From NCBI GenBank assembly GCA_902595535.1, contig CACJQI010000002.1, positions 124,001 to 188,000 of the forward strand: a DNA stretch of 64,000 nucleotides, written 5' to 3'. Source of the stretch: an uncultured Pelagibacteraceae bacterium (lineage in GTDB: Bacteria; Pseudomonadota; Alphaproteobacteria; Pelagibacterales; Pelagibacteraceae). Shown in pieces: positions 34,870 through 45,121 of this stretch. A program made the translations under genes and the position numbers. The stretch's first letter is position 1; the number at the start of each line of letters is the position of its first letter. The notes under the pieces are model-generated. The model did not search any database. It was not told where the DNA came from and was given only the letters and a program-made list of their open reading frames with translations.

Positions 34870-35942
34870 TGAGTTTTAAATGTGGAATTGTTGGTTTGCC
34901 CAACGTTGGTAAATCTACACTGTTTAATGCTTTAACTAATTCAAGTAAGGCTCAAGCTGCAAATTTTCCATTTTGTACTATAGATCCCAATATAGGCATT
35001 GTTGCTGTTCCTGATAAAAGATTGGAAAATCTATCTAAAGTTTCAAAATCCAAAAAAATTATCAATACCACAATTTCATTTGTTGATATCGCTGGACTTG
35101 TAAAAGGAGCTTCTAAGGGTGAAGGGTTGGGAAATAAGTTTCTTTCACATATAAGAGAAGTAGATGCGATTATTCATATGATTAGATGTTTTGATTCTGA
35201 TGATATTCAGAATGTTAATCCTACCGTAGATCCAATCAGAGATCTTGAAATTATTGAAACCGAAATGATGCTTGCAGATTTAGAGTCTATTCAAAAAAGA
35301 TTAGAAAAAAGTAATAAAAAAAATGTTGATGAAGAACAACTTAAAATACTAGAAATAGCATTAGATTGTATTAATAATGATAAAGATATTTCCATCTTAA
35401 ATTCTCAATTTGAAAGTAAATTAATAAATCAAAGTGGTTTATTATCAATTAAGCCAAAAATTTTTGTATGCAATGTTGATGAACAAAGTGTTCAAAATGG
35501 AAATAAATATACAAAAAATTTTATAGATAAATTTGGAGAAGAAAACACATTAATTGTGTCAGCAGATATAGAAAATCAAATAAATGAATTGGAGTCCGAA
35601 GAGAGAAAAAATTATATGGAAATGATTGGTTTAAAAGAGACAGGTTTAAACATGTTAATACAAAAAGGATATAAAATATTAGAGTTAGATACTTACTTTA
35701 CATCTGGACCTGAAGAAACTAGAGCTTGGACTATTCAAAAAAATTGTACTGCGCCTAAAGCTGCTGGCGAAATACATACTGATTTTGAAAAAGGATTTAT
35801 TAGAGCTGAGACAGTATCTTATGAAGATTTTGTGCAGAATGATGGTTGGGTAAATTCCAAAACAAACGGTAAAATGAGACTTGAGGGTAAAGATTATATA
35901 GTAAAAGATGGAGATGTTTTAAACTTCAGATTCAACACGTGA
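34869..35942 (+). CDS. ychF: GTPase/ATPase YchF
   Basis: FKCGIVGLPNVGKSTLFNALT, ANFPFCTIDPN, FVDIAGLVKGASKGEGLGNKFLSHIREVDAI. Confidence 0.98.
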   Translation: MSFKCGIVGLPNVGKSTLFNALTNSSKAQAANFPFCTIDPNIGIVAVPDKRLENLSKVSKSKKIINTTISFVDIAGLVKGASKGEGLGNKFLSHIREVDAIIHMIRCFDSDDIQNVNPTVDPIRDLEIIETEMMLADLESIQKRLEKSNKKNVDEEQLKILEIALDCINNDKDISILNSQFESKLINQSGLLSIKPKIFVCNVDEQSVQNGNKYTKNFIDKFGEENTLIVSADIENQINELESEERKNYMEMIGLKETGLNMLIQKGYKILELDTYFTSGPEETRAWTIQKNCTAPKAAGEIHTDFEKGFIRAETVSYEDFVQNDGWVNSKTNGKMRLEGKDYIVKDGDVLNFRFNT

Positions 35943-36698
35943 CCAAATTTTCTTCATACTGAAATAAACCAACACAGTTAAAATTATCAAATATAAAATC
36001 GCTTTAAAACCCATTTGGTGTCTTGCCTCTAAATGAGGTTCTGCAGCCCACATTAAAAACGTAGTTACATCTTTAGACATTTGCTCTACGGTAGCTTCAG
36101 TTCCGTCACCATATTCTATTAAACCGTCTGAAAGTGGGGCTGACATTTTGATTTTATTACCATACATATATTTATTATAATGAACACCATCATCTAATGC
36201 CATTCCAGATGGCGCATCTTCATATCCTTGAAGCAAAGAATAAATGTAGTCAACTCCACCACCTCTAGCTTTAACCAAAACTGACATGTCAGGTGGGTAT
36301 GCACCACCATTTGCTGCTTGAGCAGCTTTCACATTTTCGTAAGGCATTACAAATTTATCTGATAATTTTGCTGGTCTTGTAAACATTTCACCATCTGCAT
36401 TTGGCCCATCAATTACCTCAAATGAAGCTGCTATTGCTTTTGTCTCCGCCTCAGAAAATTCAGGTCCACCTTTTTCTCCTAAATTCCTATAGCTCAGATA
36501 TTTCATAGAATGGCATGAAGCACATACTTCAGTATATACTTGATATCCTCTTTGAAGTGATCCTCTATCAAATTTTCCAAATAAACCTTTAAAACTCCAA
36601 TCAGTCTTTAAATAATCAACTTTTTCAGCTGAAAAAGAACTAGCCGTTGAAAGAAAAAAAAAGCTTAAAATATAAGATAATTTTATTAAATTTTTCAC
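35919..36698 (-). CDS. petC: Cytochrome c1
   Basis: [22 protein letters not shown]-terminal TM anchor, adjacent petBA. Confidence 0.95.
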   Translation of the reverse strand: MKNLIKLSYILSFFFLSTASSFSAEKVDYLKTDWSFKGLFGKFDRGSLQRGYQVYTEVCASCHSMKYLSYRNLGEKGGPEFSEAETKAIAASFEVIDGPNADGEMFTRPAKLSDKFVMPYENVKAAQAANGGAYPPDMSVLVKARGGGVDYIYSLLQGYEDAPSGMALDDGVHYNKYMYGNKIKMSAPLSDGLIEYGDGTEATVEQMSKDVTTFLMWAAEPHLEARHQMGFKAILYLIILTVLVYFSMKKIWSRVESEV

Positions 36699-37963
36699 TT
36701 TGACTTTTCAAAACTTTCTTTGTTTCTAGCAGTTGCTAAATTGGGTGATCCACCCATCACTGACTCGGTTATACTTAAAGGAACAGGGATAGTTTTTTCT
36801 TTGAATCCAAGAACTGGTAGGATTACTAGAAAATGAAGGAAGTAGTAAGCAGTTGCAACTCTTGCAATTAACAAATAAAGACCTTCAGCAGGCATTGCAC
36901 CCATGTAGCCCAAGATCAATACATCAGCCACAAGTATCCAATAAAATTGTTTGTATAAAGGTCTAAATACAGCAGATCTTATTTTTGATGTATCTAACCA
37001 CGGAAGTACTGCTAAAATTAAAATAGCTGATAGCATTGCAACAACACCAAGAAGTTTGTCGGGGACAGATCTTAATATTGCGTAAAAAGGTAACAAGTAC
37101 CACTCTGGAACTATATGGGCTGGTGTAACCATGGGATTAGCCTCAATATAATTGTCTGCATGTCCTAAAATATTAGGCGAATAAAAAACAAAAAAAGCAA
37201 ATACAATCATAAACATTAGTAATGCAAAGCCATCCTTAATTACAATGTATGGATGGAATGGAACTGTGTCTTTTGAAGGTTTCTTAATATCAATCCCCAC
37301 TGGATTATTATTGCCTGGAACGTGTAATGCCCAAATGTGAAGAACTACAAGTCCTAAAATTAAAAAAGGTATTAAATAATGAAGTGTAAAAAATCTTGTT
37401 AAAGTTGGGTTATCTACTGAATAACCGCCCCAAAGCCACGTCACAATTCCTTCACCTACTAATGGAATTGCACTAAACAAGTTAGTAATAACTGTTGCCC
37501 CCCAAAAACTCATTTGTCCCCACGGCAGTACATAGCCCATAAAAGCTGCAGCCATCATTAATAAATAAATAATTATTCCAATTATCCAAATTATTTCCCT
37601 AGGTGATTTATAAGATCCATAAAACAAAGATCTAAAAATATGAATATAAACTGCAAGAAAAAACATTGATGCACCATTTGCATGAATGTATCTGATTAAC
37701 CAACCATAGTTTACATCTCTCATGATATGTTCAACACTTTCAAATGCCATATCAGCATGTGCGATATAGTGCATTGCTAGTGTTAAACCAGTTACAATTT
37801 GCGTAATTAAACAAAACGTTAAAATTCCGCCAAACGTCCACCAATAATTTAAATTTTTTGGAGTTGGATAATCTGTTAGATGGTTTGCAAGAGTAAGCAA
37901 TGGTAATCTATCATTAAACCATTTTCCAACTTTTGATGTAGGTGTATAATCGTGATCACTCAT
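36695..37963 (-). CDS. petB: Cytochrome b
   Basis: [64 protein letters not shown]. Confidence 0.98.
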   Translation of the reverse strand: MSDHDYTPTSKVGKWFNDRLPLLTLANHLTDYPTPKNLNYWWTFGGILTFCLITQIVTGLTLAMHYIAHADMAFESVEHIMRDVNYGWLIRYIHANGASMFFLAVYIHIFRSLFYGSYKSPREIIWIIGIIIYLLMMAAAFMGYVLPWGQMSFWGATVITNLFSAIPLVGEGIVTWLWGGYSVDNPTLTRFFTLHYLIPFLILGLVVLHIWALHVPGNNNPVGIDIKKPSKDTVPFHPYIVIKDGFALLMFMIVFAFFVFYSPNILGHADNYIEANPMVTPAHIVPEWYLLPFYAILRSVPDKLLGVVAMLSAILILAVLPWLDTSKIRSAVFRPLYKQFYWILVADVLILGYMGAMPAEGLYLLIARVATAYYFLHFLVILPVLGFKEKTIPVPLSITESVMGGSPNLATARNKESFEKSK

Positions 37964-37968
37964 AAATA

Positions 37969-38478
37969 TTATCCAATTTTAATTGTATTAGCGTTAACAA
38001 ATTCATATTTTGGAACTTCCATATTTAAAGGTGCAGGACCTTTTCTAATTCTTCCAGAAGTATCATAATGAGAACCATGACAAGGACAAAACCATCCATC
38101 ATAATCACCTTTATCATTTAATGGGACACATCCTAAGTGAGTGCAAACACCAAGCATAACAAGCCATTCGGGATTTTTTGCTCTATCCTCATCTTTTTCA
38201 GGATGAATTAAATCTTCCATCTTCACAGATCGGGCTTCTGTAATTTCTTCCTGAGTTCTTCTTCTTATAAAAACTGGTTTACCTCTCCACAGAACTGTTA
38301 TTGTATTTCCTGGCTTAACTGAACTCACATCTACCTCTGTACTTGCTAATGCTTTAACAGATGCATCGGGATTCATTTGATCAATTAAAGGCCAAACAAC
38401 TGCTCCCACACCTACTGCTCCAACGGCATAAGATGCTGTAAATAAAAAATCTCTTCTTTCTGGCTTTTTCTCTGACAT
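37969..38478 (-). CDS. petA: Ubiquinol-cytochrome c reductase Rieske iron-sulfur subunit
   Basis: [25 protein letters not shown] and CPCHGSHYD Rieske ligands. Confidence 0.98.
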   Translation of the reverse strand: MSEKKPERRDFLFTASYAVGAVGVGAVVWPLIDQMNPDASVKALASTEVDVSSVKPGNTITVLWRGKPVFIRRRTQEEITEARSVKMEDLIHPEKDEDRAKNPEWLVMLGVCTHLGCVPLNDKGDYDGWFCPCHGSHYDTSGRIRKGPAPLNMEVPKYEFVNANTIKIG

Positions 38479-38567
38479 TTTCTTAAAATTTTAGTTAAAA
38501 ATTTATTTAATATACGATTTCTTATAAGATAATAGTTTTTTTTCTACTGAAAGAATGACACATAAAT

Positions 38568-39026
38568 ATGAATTTGAGACCAAAAATAGCATTGTATGAA
38601 CCTGATATTCCTCAAAATACAGCTGCAATAATTAGAACTTGTGCTTGTTTAGGGGCCAAACTAGAAATAATAGAACCTTGTGGTTTTCATTTGAGTGATA
38701 AACGCTTCAAAAGAGTAGTGATGGATTATATGGATTGGGACAAAATTAATATATATCATAGCTCTGATAAATTCTTTGAAGCGAAAAAGAATCAAAGAAT
38801 TGTATTGATGACAACCAAAGCGTCTGTATCCTATACAGAATTTAAATTTGAAAAAAATGATACAATTTTATTTGGCAGAGAAAGTGCTGGAGTTCCTGAA
38901 AGTGTGCATCAATTAATAAATGATCGTCTCAAAATACCAATGAGTGAAGATACCAGGTCGCTTAATATTGCATCTTCGGTAGCAATTATTTTAGCAGAAA
39001 GTTTAAGACAAACTAAATTGATATAA
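38568..39026 (+). CDS. trmL: tRNA (cytidine(34)-2'-O)-methyltransferase (SPOUT)
   Basis: LYEPDIPQNTAAIIRTCACLGA, FGRESAGVPESVH, SLNIASSVAIILAE. Confidence 0.93.
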   Translation: MNLRPKIALYEPDIPQNTAAIIRTCACLGAKLEIIEPCGFHLSDKRFKRVVMDYMDWDKINIYHSSDKFFEAKKNQRIVLMTTKASVSYTEFKFEKNDTILFGRESAGVPESVHQLINDRLKIPMSEDTRSLNIASSVAIILAESLRQTKLI

Positions 39027-39027
39027 A

Positions 39028-39855
39028 ATGGATAACGAAATTAAAAAAAATCTAGCTAGTAATTGGTTTAAATTACTTCAAAATGCAATATGTGATGACA
39101 TCATAAAATTAGAAAACAATAAAATCAATTTTAAATCTACAACATGGAAAAGAAATAAAAGTAAAGATGAAGGTGGTGGTGAATATAGAATTTTAAAAGA
39201 CGGTAAAATTTTTGAAAAAGTTGGTGTTAACTTTTCAAAAGTTCATGGAAAATTTCCAAAAAAATTCCAAAAAAATATTCCAGGTGCCAGTAAAGATCCA
39301 AGATTCTGGGCTTCAGGAATTTCAATAGTAATGCATATGCAAAATCCACATATTCCAGCTATGCATTTCAATACTAGATATATCTGTACAACACAAAATT
39401 GGTTTGGTGGTGGAATGGATGTTACACCTACAATCAAAGATAGTCAGGAAAAAATTAAATTTCATAAAACATTAAAAACAATGTGCGATCGACATAATAG
39501 AAAATATTATAAAGAATACAAAAAATGGTGTGATGAATATTTTTATTTACCACACAGAAAAGAAGCGAGGGGGATTGGTGGTATCTTTTTTGATTATAAA
39601 AAAAATGATTTTGAAAATGATTTTAAATTTGTAAGAGATGTTGGTGTTACATTTCAAATGCTATTTAATTCGATTATTAAAAAAAAGATTAAAAAAAAAT
39701 GGACTTTTAAAGATAAAGAGATGCAATATATAAAAAGAGGACGATACGCGGAGTTTAATTTGTTGTATGATAGAGGAACAAAATTTGGACTACAAACAGG
39801 TGGTAATGTTGAAGGAATTTTAATGTCTTTGCCACCAATTGCAAAATGGAAATAA
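39028..39855 (+). CDS. hemF: Oxygen-dependent coproporphyrinogen III oxidase
   Basis: NPHIPAMHFNTRYI, WFGGGMDVTP, EARGIGGIFFDY, GRYAEFNLLYDRGTKFGLQTGG. Confidence 0.98.
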   Translation: MDNEIKKNLASNWFKLLQNAICDDIIKLENNKINFKSTTWKRNKSKDEGGGEYRILKDGKIFEKVGVNFSKVHGKFPKKFQKNIPGASKDPRFWASGISIVMHMQNPHIPAMHFNTRYICTTQNWFGGGMDVTPTIKDSQEKIKFHKTLKTMCDRHNRKYYKEYKKWCDEYFYLPHRKEARGIGGIFFDYKKNDFENDFKFVRDVGVTFQMLFNSIIKKKIKKKWTFKDKEMQYIKRGRYAEFNLLYDRGTKFGLQTGGNVEGILMSLPPIAKWK

Positions 39856-39859
39856 CAAA

Positions 39860-40336
39860 ATGGATAAAGAGCCCATAACATCAAATGGTTTGAATAAATT
39901 AAAAGAAGAATTAATTTTTTTAAAAGAAAAAAAAAGACCTGAAATAGTTGCTGCTATTGCTGAAGCTAGATCGCATGGTGATCTAAAAGAAAATGCTGAA
40001 TATCATGCAGCTAAAGAGGAACAGTCACATAATGAGGGAAGAATAACAGAAATTGACGATATAATTGCTAGAGCAAATGTTATTGATGTAACTAAATTGA
40101 ATAATGATGGAAAAGTTATTTTTGGCTCAACAGTATTTTTAGAAAATTTAGATAATGGGGAAAAGATCAGTTATAAAATTGTTGGAAAAGACGAAGCTGA
40201 TTTAAAACAAAAACTAATTTTTTTTCAATCTCCAATAGGAAGAGGATTAATTGGAAAAAACAAAAAAGATTTAGTTGAAATAACTACACCAGCAGGAATT
40301 AAAAACTTTGAGATCAAAGATGTTCAATATATCTAA
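39860..40336 (+). CDS. greA: Transcription elongation factor GreA
   Basis: IAEARSHGDLKENAEYHAAKEEQSHNEGRI; C-terminal GreA fold. Confidence 0.97.
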   Translation: MDKEPITSNGLNKLKEELIFLKEKKRPEIVAAIAEARSHGDLKENAEYHAAKEEQSHNEGRITEIDDIIARANVIDVTKLNNDGKVIFGSTVFLENLDNGEKISYKIVGKDEADLKQKLIFFQSPIGRGLIGKNKKDLVEITTPAGIKNFEIKDVQYI

Positions 40337-41607
40337 CTCTTAATAACTTTTTGAACTTGATTTTCTGAAATTTTAAAACCATTTTTAACCCAAATCTCTT
40401 CGATTAATTTAAATTTATTTCCTAAAGTTTTACCTTCAGGAATATTAAAATCATTCATTAGTGTCTTTGCTGATATTGGCATTATTGGAATTACTTTATC
40501 TTTGTAGTTTTCAAGTAAATTTATTAATTTTTTTTCAACTTTATTAGATGTAAAAATCTTAAAATTTATAATATCGATTACTGCTTCATTACCATTGTAA
40601 TATAAATATTTATTAAGATTTTTTTCTGTAAATTTTTTTATATCTATTCCTTCATTATAAAAATCATTAATCATTTTTAGCCTTTTTTGATCTTTTTTAG
40701 AAATATTAAACTTATATAAAAAATATTCAGTATTATCAGTTCCATCAATTACCATGAGAGATAACAAAAAAAGAAAATCGATATTAAATATATTATTTTT
40801 TGCATATGAGTTTAGTTTTTTAAAATTTTCTAGATTTTTAAATTGAGGAAATATAAGATATAAAAGCTCTAAGCTTAGATCGTCTTCAAATAATTTTAAA
40901 AAATTCTTCGAATTAGTTAATTTTTTAAATTCATCTAATAATCTTTCACTAGATAATTTTGATATTCCTTCGATATTTCTTTTTATTATTTTAATTGTTT
41001 CTTGCCTATGCTTATGATTTGAATAGTTTGTAAAAAAACGTACGTATCTTAGAATTCTTAAGTAGTCCTCTTTAATTCTATTTTCTGTATCACCTATGAA
41101 GTTTATTAAACCTTCCTCTAAATCTTTCTTTCCATTATTTGGATCAAATAAGTTGCCATTTTTATCAGAATAAATTGAATTAATTGAGAAATCTCTTCTT
41201 TCTGCATCTTCTTTCCAATCTGATGAAAATTCTATCTTGGCATGTCTTCCATCTGTAACGACATCTTTTCTTAAAGATGTAATTTCATATTTTTGTTTAT
41301 CAATTAATGCTGTAATTGTTCCATGTTCAATTCCAGTTTCATAGTAATCAATTTGATTTTTTTTTAACGCTTCACAAACTTCATTTGGTTTTAAATTTGT
41401 AGCAAGGTCTATATCGTCAATGGCTTCTTTTTTTATAACTTTTCTTACACACCCTCCCACATATCTCGCTTCACTATTTTTAGAGTAGCTATTAATTGCG
41501 TCAAAAATTTTATTTGCAGGTGTGTTAATAGTTATATCTTTGAGATTTTTACTTACATAATCAAGATTTTGAGATCTTAAAAAAATTTTATCTAAAAAAT
41601 TATTCAT
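40333..41607 (-). CDS. cca: CCA tRNA nucleotidyltransferase / poly(A) polymerase family
   Basis: ARYVGGCVRKVIKKEAIDDIDLATN, ERRDFSINSIY, DYLRILRYVRF. Confidence 0.93.
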   Translation of the reverse strand: MNNFLDKIFLRSQNLDYVSKNLKDITINTPANKIFDAINSYSKNSEARYVGGCVRKVIKKEAIDDIDLATNLKPNEVCEALKKNQIDYYETGIEHGTITALIDKQKYEITSLRKDVVTDGRHAKIEFSSDWKEDAERRDFSINSIYSDKNGNLFDPNNGKKDLEEGLINFIGDTENRIKEDYLRILRYVRFFTNYSNHKHRQETIKIIKRNIEGISKLSSERLLDEFKKLTNSKNFLKLFEDDLSLELLYLIFPQFKNLENFKKLNSYAKNNIFNIDFLFLLSLMVIDGTDNTEYFLYKFNISKKDQKRLKMINDFYNEGIDIKKFTEKNLNKYLYYNGNEAVIDIINFKIFTSNKVEKKLINLLENYKDKVIPIMPISAKTLMNDFNIPEGKTLGNKFKLIEEIWVKNGFKISENQVQKVIKS

Positions 41608-41610
41608 ATA

Positions 41611-41684
41611 TGGCTGGGGCGCTAGGATTCGAACCTAGGATGCCGGTACCAAAAACCAGTGCCTTACCGCTTGGCTACGCCCCA
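41611..41684 (-). tRNA. tRNA-Gln (UUG), CCA encoded
   Basis: TGGGGCGTAGCCAAGCGGTAAGGCACTGGTTTTTGGTACCGGCATCCTAGGTTCGAATCCTAGCGCCCCAGCCA. Confidence 0.96.
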
Positions 41685-41717
41685 ATATTAATTTCGTATA
41701 ACATAAAAATATAAAAT

Positions 41718-42563
41718 TTATAGAGTTTTTGATGTATTACACCAATAATTTCTAAATTTTCTCTTAAATTGAACTTTTGCCATCTCACAATCTTTTTTTG
41801 AATGAAAATATGCAACCAATACTGAACCTGAACCAGTCATTCTCACAAATAATGGTTTTTTTAAATTTTCTAAAAATAATTTGATTTTTTTAAGCTTTGG
41901 ATATTTTAAGAAAGCAACATTCTCTAAAGCATTATTTTGTTTGGACAAATATTGCAGACTAAACATTAACTTTTTTGGTCTATTATATTTTGATCTTGTA
42001 AAATTTTTAACCCCTGAATAAATCGTCTTTGTAGAACACCCAAAATTTGGCTTTACCAAAAGTACGTAAAATTTACTACAATTAGAAAATTTTTTAATAT
42101 TATTATTAGATTTTAAAATTCCATTTTTAAGATCCGCTCCTAGAATTACATCTGATCCAATTGACTTAGAAATATCAGTAATTTTTTTTTGATTTATTTT
42201 AATATATTTCCTTTTTATTAAAAAATCTAAAATTCTAGCTGCATTCATTGATCCTCCACCAAGCCCTGCTTGCTGAGGTATATTCTTATTTATCTTTATT
42301 TGAAATTTTTTATTTCTAATTAGCTTTTCTTGATCAAGTATTTTAAATAAATTTGTAATTGTATTATTGCTGCTAATATTTTTAGAAAATTTTCCAAAAT
42401 AAGAAATTCGATGATCTAGACTATTAATTTGTTTAATCGTGATTGTGTCATGTAAATTAATAAAATAAAAAATGCTCTCTATTTTATGCAATAAATCATG
42501 TTTACCAGTTACATTTAATGCTAAATTAATTTTAGCAAATGATTTAACTCGATATGTCTTCAT
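41718..42563 (-). CDS. ispE: 4-diphosphocytidyl-2-C-methyl-D-erythritol kinase
   Basis: SFAKINLALNVTGK, NIPQQAGLGGGSMNAA, RMTGSGSVLVAYF. Confidence 0.93.
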   Translation of the reverse strand: MKTYRVKSFAKINLALNVTGKHDLLHKIESIFYFINLHDTITIKQINSLDHRISYFGKFSKNISSNNTITNLFKILDQEKLIRNKKFQIKINKNIPQQAGLGGGSMNAARILDFLIKRKYIKINQKKITDISKSIGSDVILGADLKNGILKSNNNIKKFSNCSKFYVLLVKPNFGCSTKTIYSGVKNFTRSKYNRPKKLMFSLQYLSKQNNALENVAFLKYPKLKKIKLFLENLKKPLFVRMTGSGSVLVAYFHSKKDCEMAKVQFKRKFRNYWCNTSKTL

Positions 42564-44249
42564 TTAAGAATTTGTAACACCATCTATCAATTTTAATTGG
42601 ATATTTTTTCTAATATCTTCATCTGTATCTTCAAAGCTTAAAACGTTTTTCCAAAAATATCTTGCTTGAATCTTTCGATTTAATTTCCACAATATATCTC
42701 CATAATGATCATTTACTATTGGATCCTCTGGCATTAATTCAACTGCTCTTTTAAGATACTTTTCTGCCTCGACATAATTATCTATCAAATAATATGCCCA
42801 ACCAATTGAGTCGATAATATAAGGATCATTATTTTTAAGTGAGTAAGCCTTTTCCAACATTTGAAATGCTTCATCTATATTATAATCACGCTCCAACCAT
42901 GAGTATGCCAAATAATTAAGTGCATAAGCATCATCAGGATTTATTTCTAAGGAATGTAACAAATCTTTATCTGCTTTTTTATAATTACCTAAACGCTCAA
43001 AACTTCCTCCCCTTCTATATAATATGTCTGACTTAATATCTGAGTTCTCATCTAAAGTGGAGATAATCTGCGTATAATAATCTATTGCTTTTTTATATTT
43101 TTTTGAATTCTTATAAAAGTTAGCTATATCAAAAACCATTTTTAAATTTTGATCACCAATATTATCAAATTTTGCACTTATGAAATTTATTCCATCTTCA
43201 TAACCTTGTTCTTTAATGATAATTTGTGCCTCTTTTTTTACCTTAAACCAATAGTAAAACTCATCTTTTTTATCAAAATTTTTTAAAACTGTTTTAACTT
43301 TGTCATATTCTTTATTGAGATAAAAATTCTCAGCTACAAGAGTTAAATTAAATTTAAATTTTGGGTTCAAATAACTGGATAAATTTAAATAAAAATTAGA
43401 TTTTTCAATATCATCTTGTGAAGAATAAAGATTTGAAATCAAAAATAAAAATTCGCTTATTACATCATTGTGATTTTTACATGAAAAAATTTTATTAAAC
43501 TCTTTTATCTTATTTTTGTCTAACCAGCTTTTTGTTTGGGCTAATAATAAAGTTGAATTAATATATTCTAGTTGATCTCCAACAGCTTTGGCTTCATCTA
43601 TTTCTTGATTATCAATTAAATAGTTAATATAAAAAAATATATATCTAGAATAATCTCCTTGCTGATTATTAATTAAATTAAGAAAAAAAGAGCCAGTATT
43701 TTCTTCATCTAAATAACATCTTTGAAATGATTGAGATATTAAAGATAAATTTCCAAAATTCTGTTTACTTTTCAAAATTTTTTTGTTTTTAAATGTGTAG
43801 ATATATTGTCTTAAAGTTTCTGAAATTACTAAATTAAATCTTTTTTGATCTTTAAATTTTAAACTTTGAATTAAATATTCTTCAGCTTTTTTAAAATCAT
43901 TTTTTTTTAAGCTATCAATAACTAATAAAATATATGCATTGAAAAAATCTACATTAATTTTGTTATTTTTATTTTTAATTATATTAATTGCTTGGGCAAC
44001 TTTGTTTTCTAAGACTAATGAGTTTACATACCTTTTTAAATAAGAGTTATGTTTATTTATTAAAACTTTTGAAGCATTAAAAAATTTTAAGGCATCAGTA
44101 TTTTCTTTATTTTCGTATGCAATTATTCCAGAGAAATAATTTGTTAAATCCCTGGAATTAAAGTCATTAAAACTAGCACTTTTAGAATATACTTGCGTCT
44201 GATAGAATAATAAATAAAGAGCTAATACTTTTATTAGTTTATTAAACAT
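42564..44249 (-). CDS. TPR-repeat protein with signal peptide
   Basis: N-terminal hydrophobic signal; C-terminal tandem TPRs (YKKADKDLLHSLEINPDDAYALNYLAYSWLE, YVEAEKYLKRAVELMPEDPIVNDHYGDI). Confidence 0.85.
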   Translation of the reverse strand: MFNKLIKVLALYLLFYQTQVYSKSASFNDFNSRDLTNYFSGIIAYENKENTDALKFFNASKVLINKHNSYLKRYVNSLVLENKVAQAINIIKNKNNKINVDFFNAYILLVIDSLKKNDFKKAEEYLIQSLKFKDQKRFNLVISETLRQYIYTFKNKKILKSKQNFGNLSLISQSFQRCYLDEENTGSFFLNLINNQQGDYSRYIFFYINYLIDNQEIDEAKAVGDQLEYINSTLLLAQTKSWLDKNKIKEFNKIFSCKNHNDVISEFLFLISNLYSSQDDIEKSNFYLNLSSYLNPKFKFNLTLVAENFYLNKEYDKVKTVLKNFDKKDEFYYWFKVKKEAQIIIKEQGYEDGINFISAKFDNIGDQNLKMVFDIANFYKNSKKYKKAIDYYTQIISTLDENSDIKSDILYRRGGSFERLGNYKKADKDLLHSLEINPDDAYALNYLAYSWLERDYNIDEAFQMLEKAYSLKNNDPYIIDSIGWAYYLIDNYVEAEKYLKRAVELMPEDPIVNDHYGDILWKLNRKIQARYFWKNVLSFEDTDEDIRKNIQLKLIDGVTNS

Positions 44250-44260
44250 TTGATTATTCT

Positions 44261-44980
44261 ATGACTAAAAAACTTATAAATCAAAAAGGCAAATTAGACG
44301 AGGTATTAATAAATACAATAGAGCCAAACTTTATATTCTCAGATAAACCAATCAATAGATTTAACATAATTAATAATAGTGAAGATGCTTTTCCTGGAAA
44401 TAAACCTGATTTATTAAAAGATTTACAAAATCAAATAAATTCAATCGAAAATTGTAGTTTAAAAGACAATTCTCAAAATATTGTTCTTGGTGATGGAAAT
44501 ATTAATAGCTCAATCATGTTAATTGGCGAAGCGCCAGGAATAGAAGAAGATAAATCTGGTTCAACATTTAAAGGTGAAATTGGAGAACTATTAAACAAAA
44601 TGCTGCTAGCAATTGGAATAAAAAGACAAAATATTTATTGCAGTTATGCAATAAATTTTAGACCACCAGAAGATCGTAAACCCACTTCACTAGAAATTAA
44701 AAGATATTCAGTTTTTCTTAAAGAACATATTTCAATAATTAATCCAAAAATTATTATTCTAATGGGAAGCTCAGCAATGGAGGCTGTAACTGGCATTAAT
44801 ACCAAAATATCATCTGAAAGGGGTAAATGGAAAGAAATAATACTAAAAAACAAAACCTATCCAGTAATGATATCTTTTAATCCATCTTATCTAATTAGAT
44901 TTCCAGAAAATAAAAAGTATTCTTGGGAGGATTTAAAAAAAATTAAAAAGAAAATAAGTGAAATGAAGATTATCATTTAA
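44261..44980 (+). CDS. Uracil-DNA glycosylase family protein (family 4/5-like)
   Basis: SIMLIGEAPGIEEDKSGSTFKGEIGELLNKML, YAINFRPPEDRKPT. Confidence 0.85.
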   Translation: MTKKLINQKGKLDEVLINTIEPNFIFSDKPINRFNIINNSEDAFPGNKPDLLKDLQNQINSIENCSLKDNSQNIVLGDGNINSSIMLIGEAPGIEEDKSGSTFKGEIGELLNKMLLAIGIKRQNIYCSYAINFRPPEDRKPTSLEIKRYSVFLKEHISIINPKIIILMGSSAMEAVTGINTKISSERGKWKEIILKNKTYPVMISFNPSYLIRFPENKKYSWEDLKKIKKKISEMKIII

Positions 44981-44986
44981 TTCTAT

Positions 44987-45121
44987 ATGATTGAACAACA
45001 CAAACATTTAATTTCATGTTGTAAAAAGATATTTAATATTTCTAATTATGGTTTGTTGTGGATTTCTTTTATAAAAGGAGTTTTGGTCGGATTATTAATT
45101 TATCACTTTATTATATTGTAA
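44987..45121 (+). CDS. 44-aa single-TM micro-ORF directly upstream of rnhB
   Basis: MIEQHKHLISCCKKIFNISNYGLLWISFIKGVLVGLLIYHFIIL*; fills the gap and its TAA abuts the rnhB ATG; below the ORF-track length cut-off. Confidence 0.55.
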   Translation: MIEQHKHLISCCKKIFNISNYGLLWISFIKGVLVGLLIYHFIIL

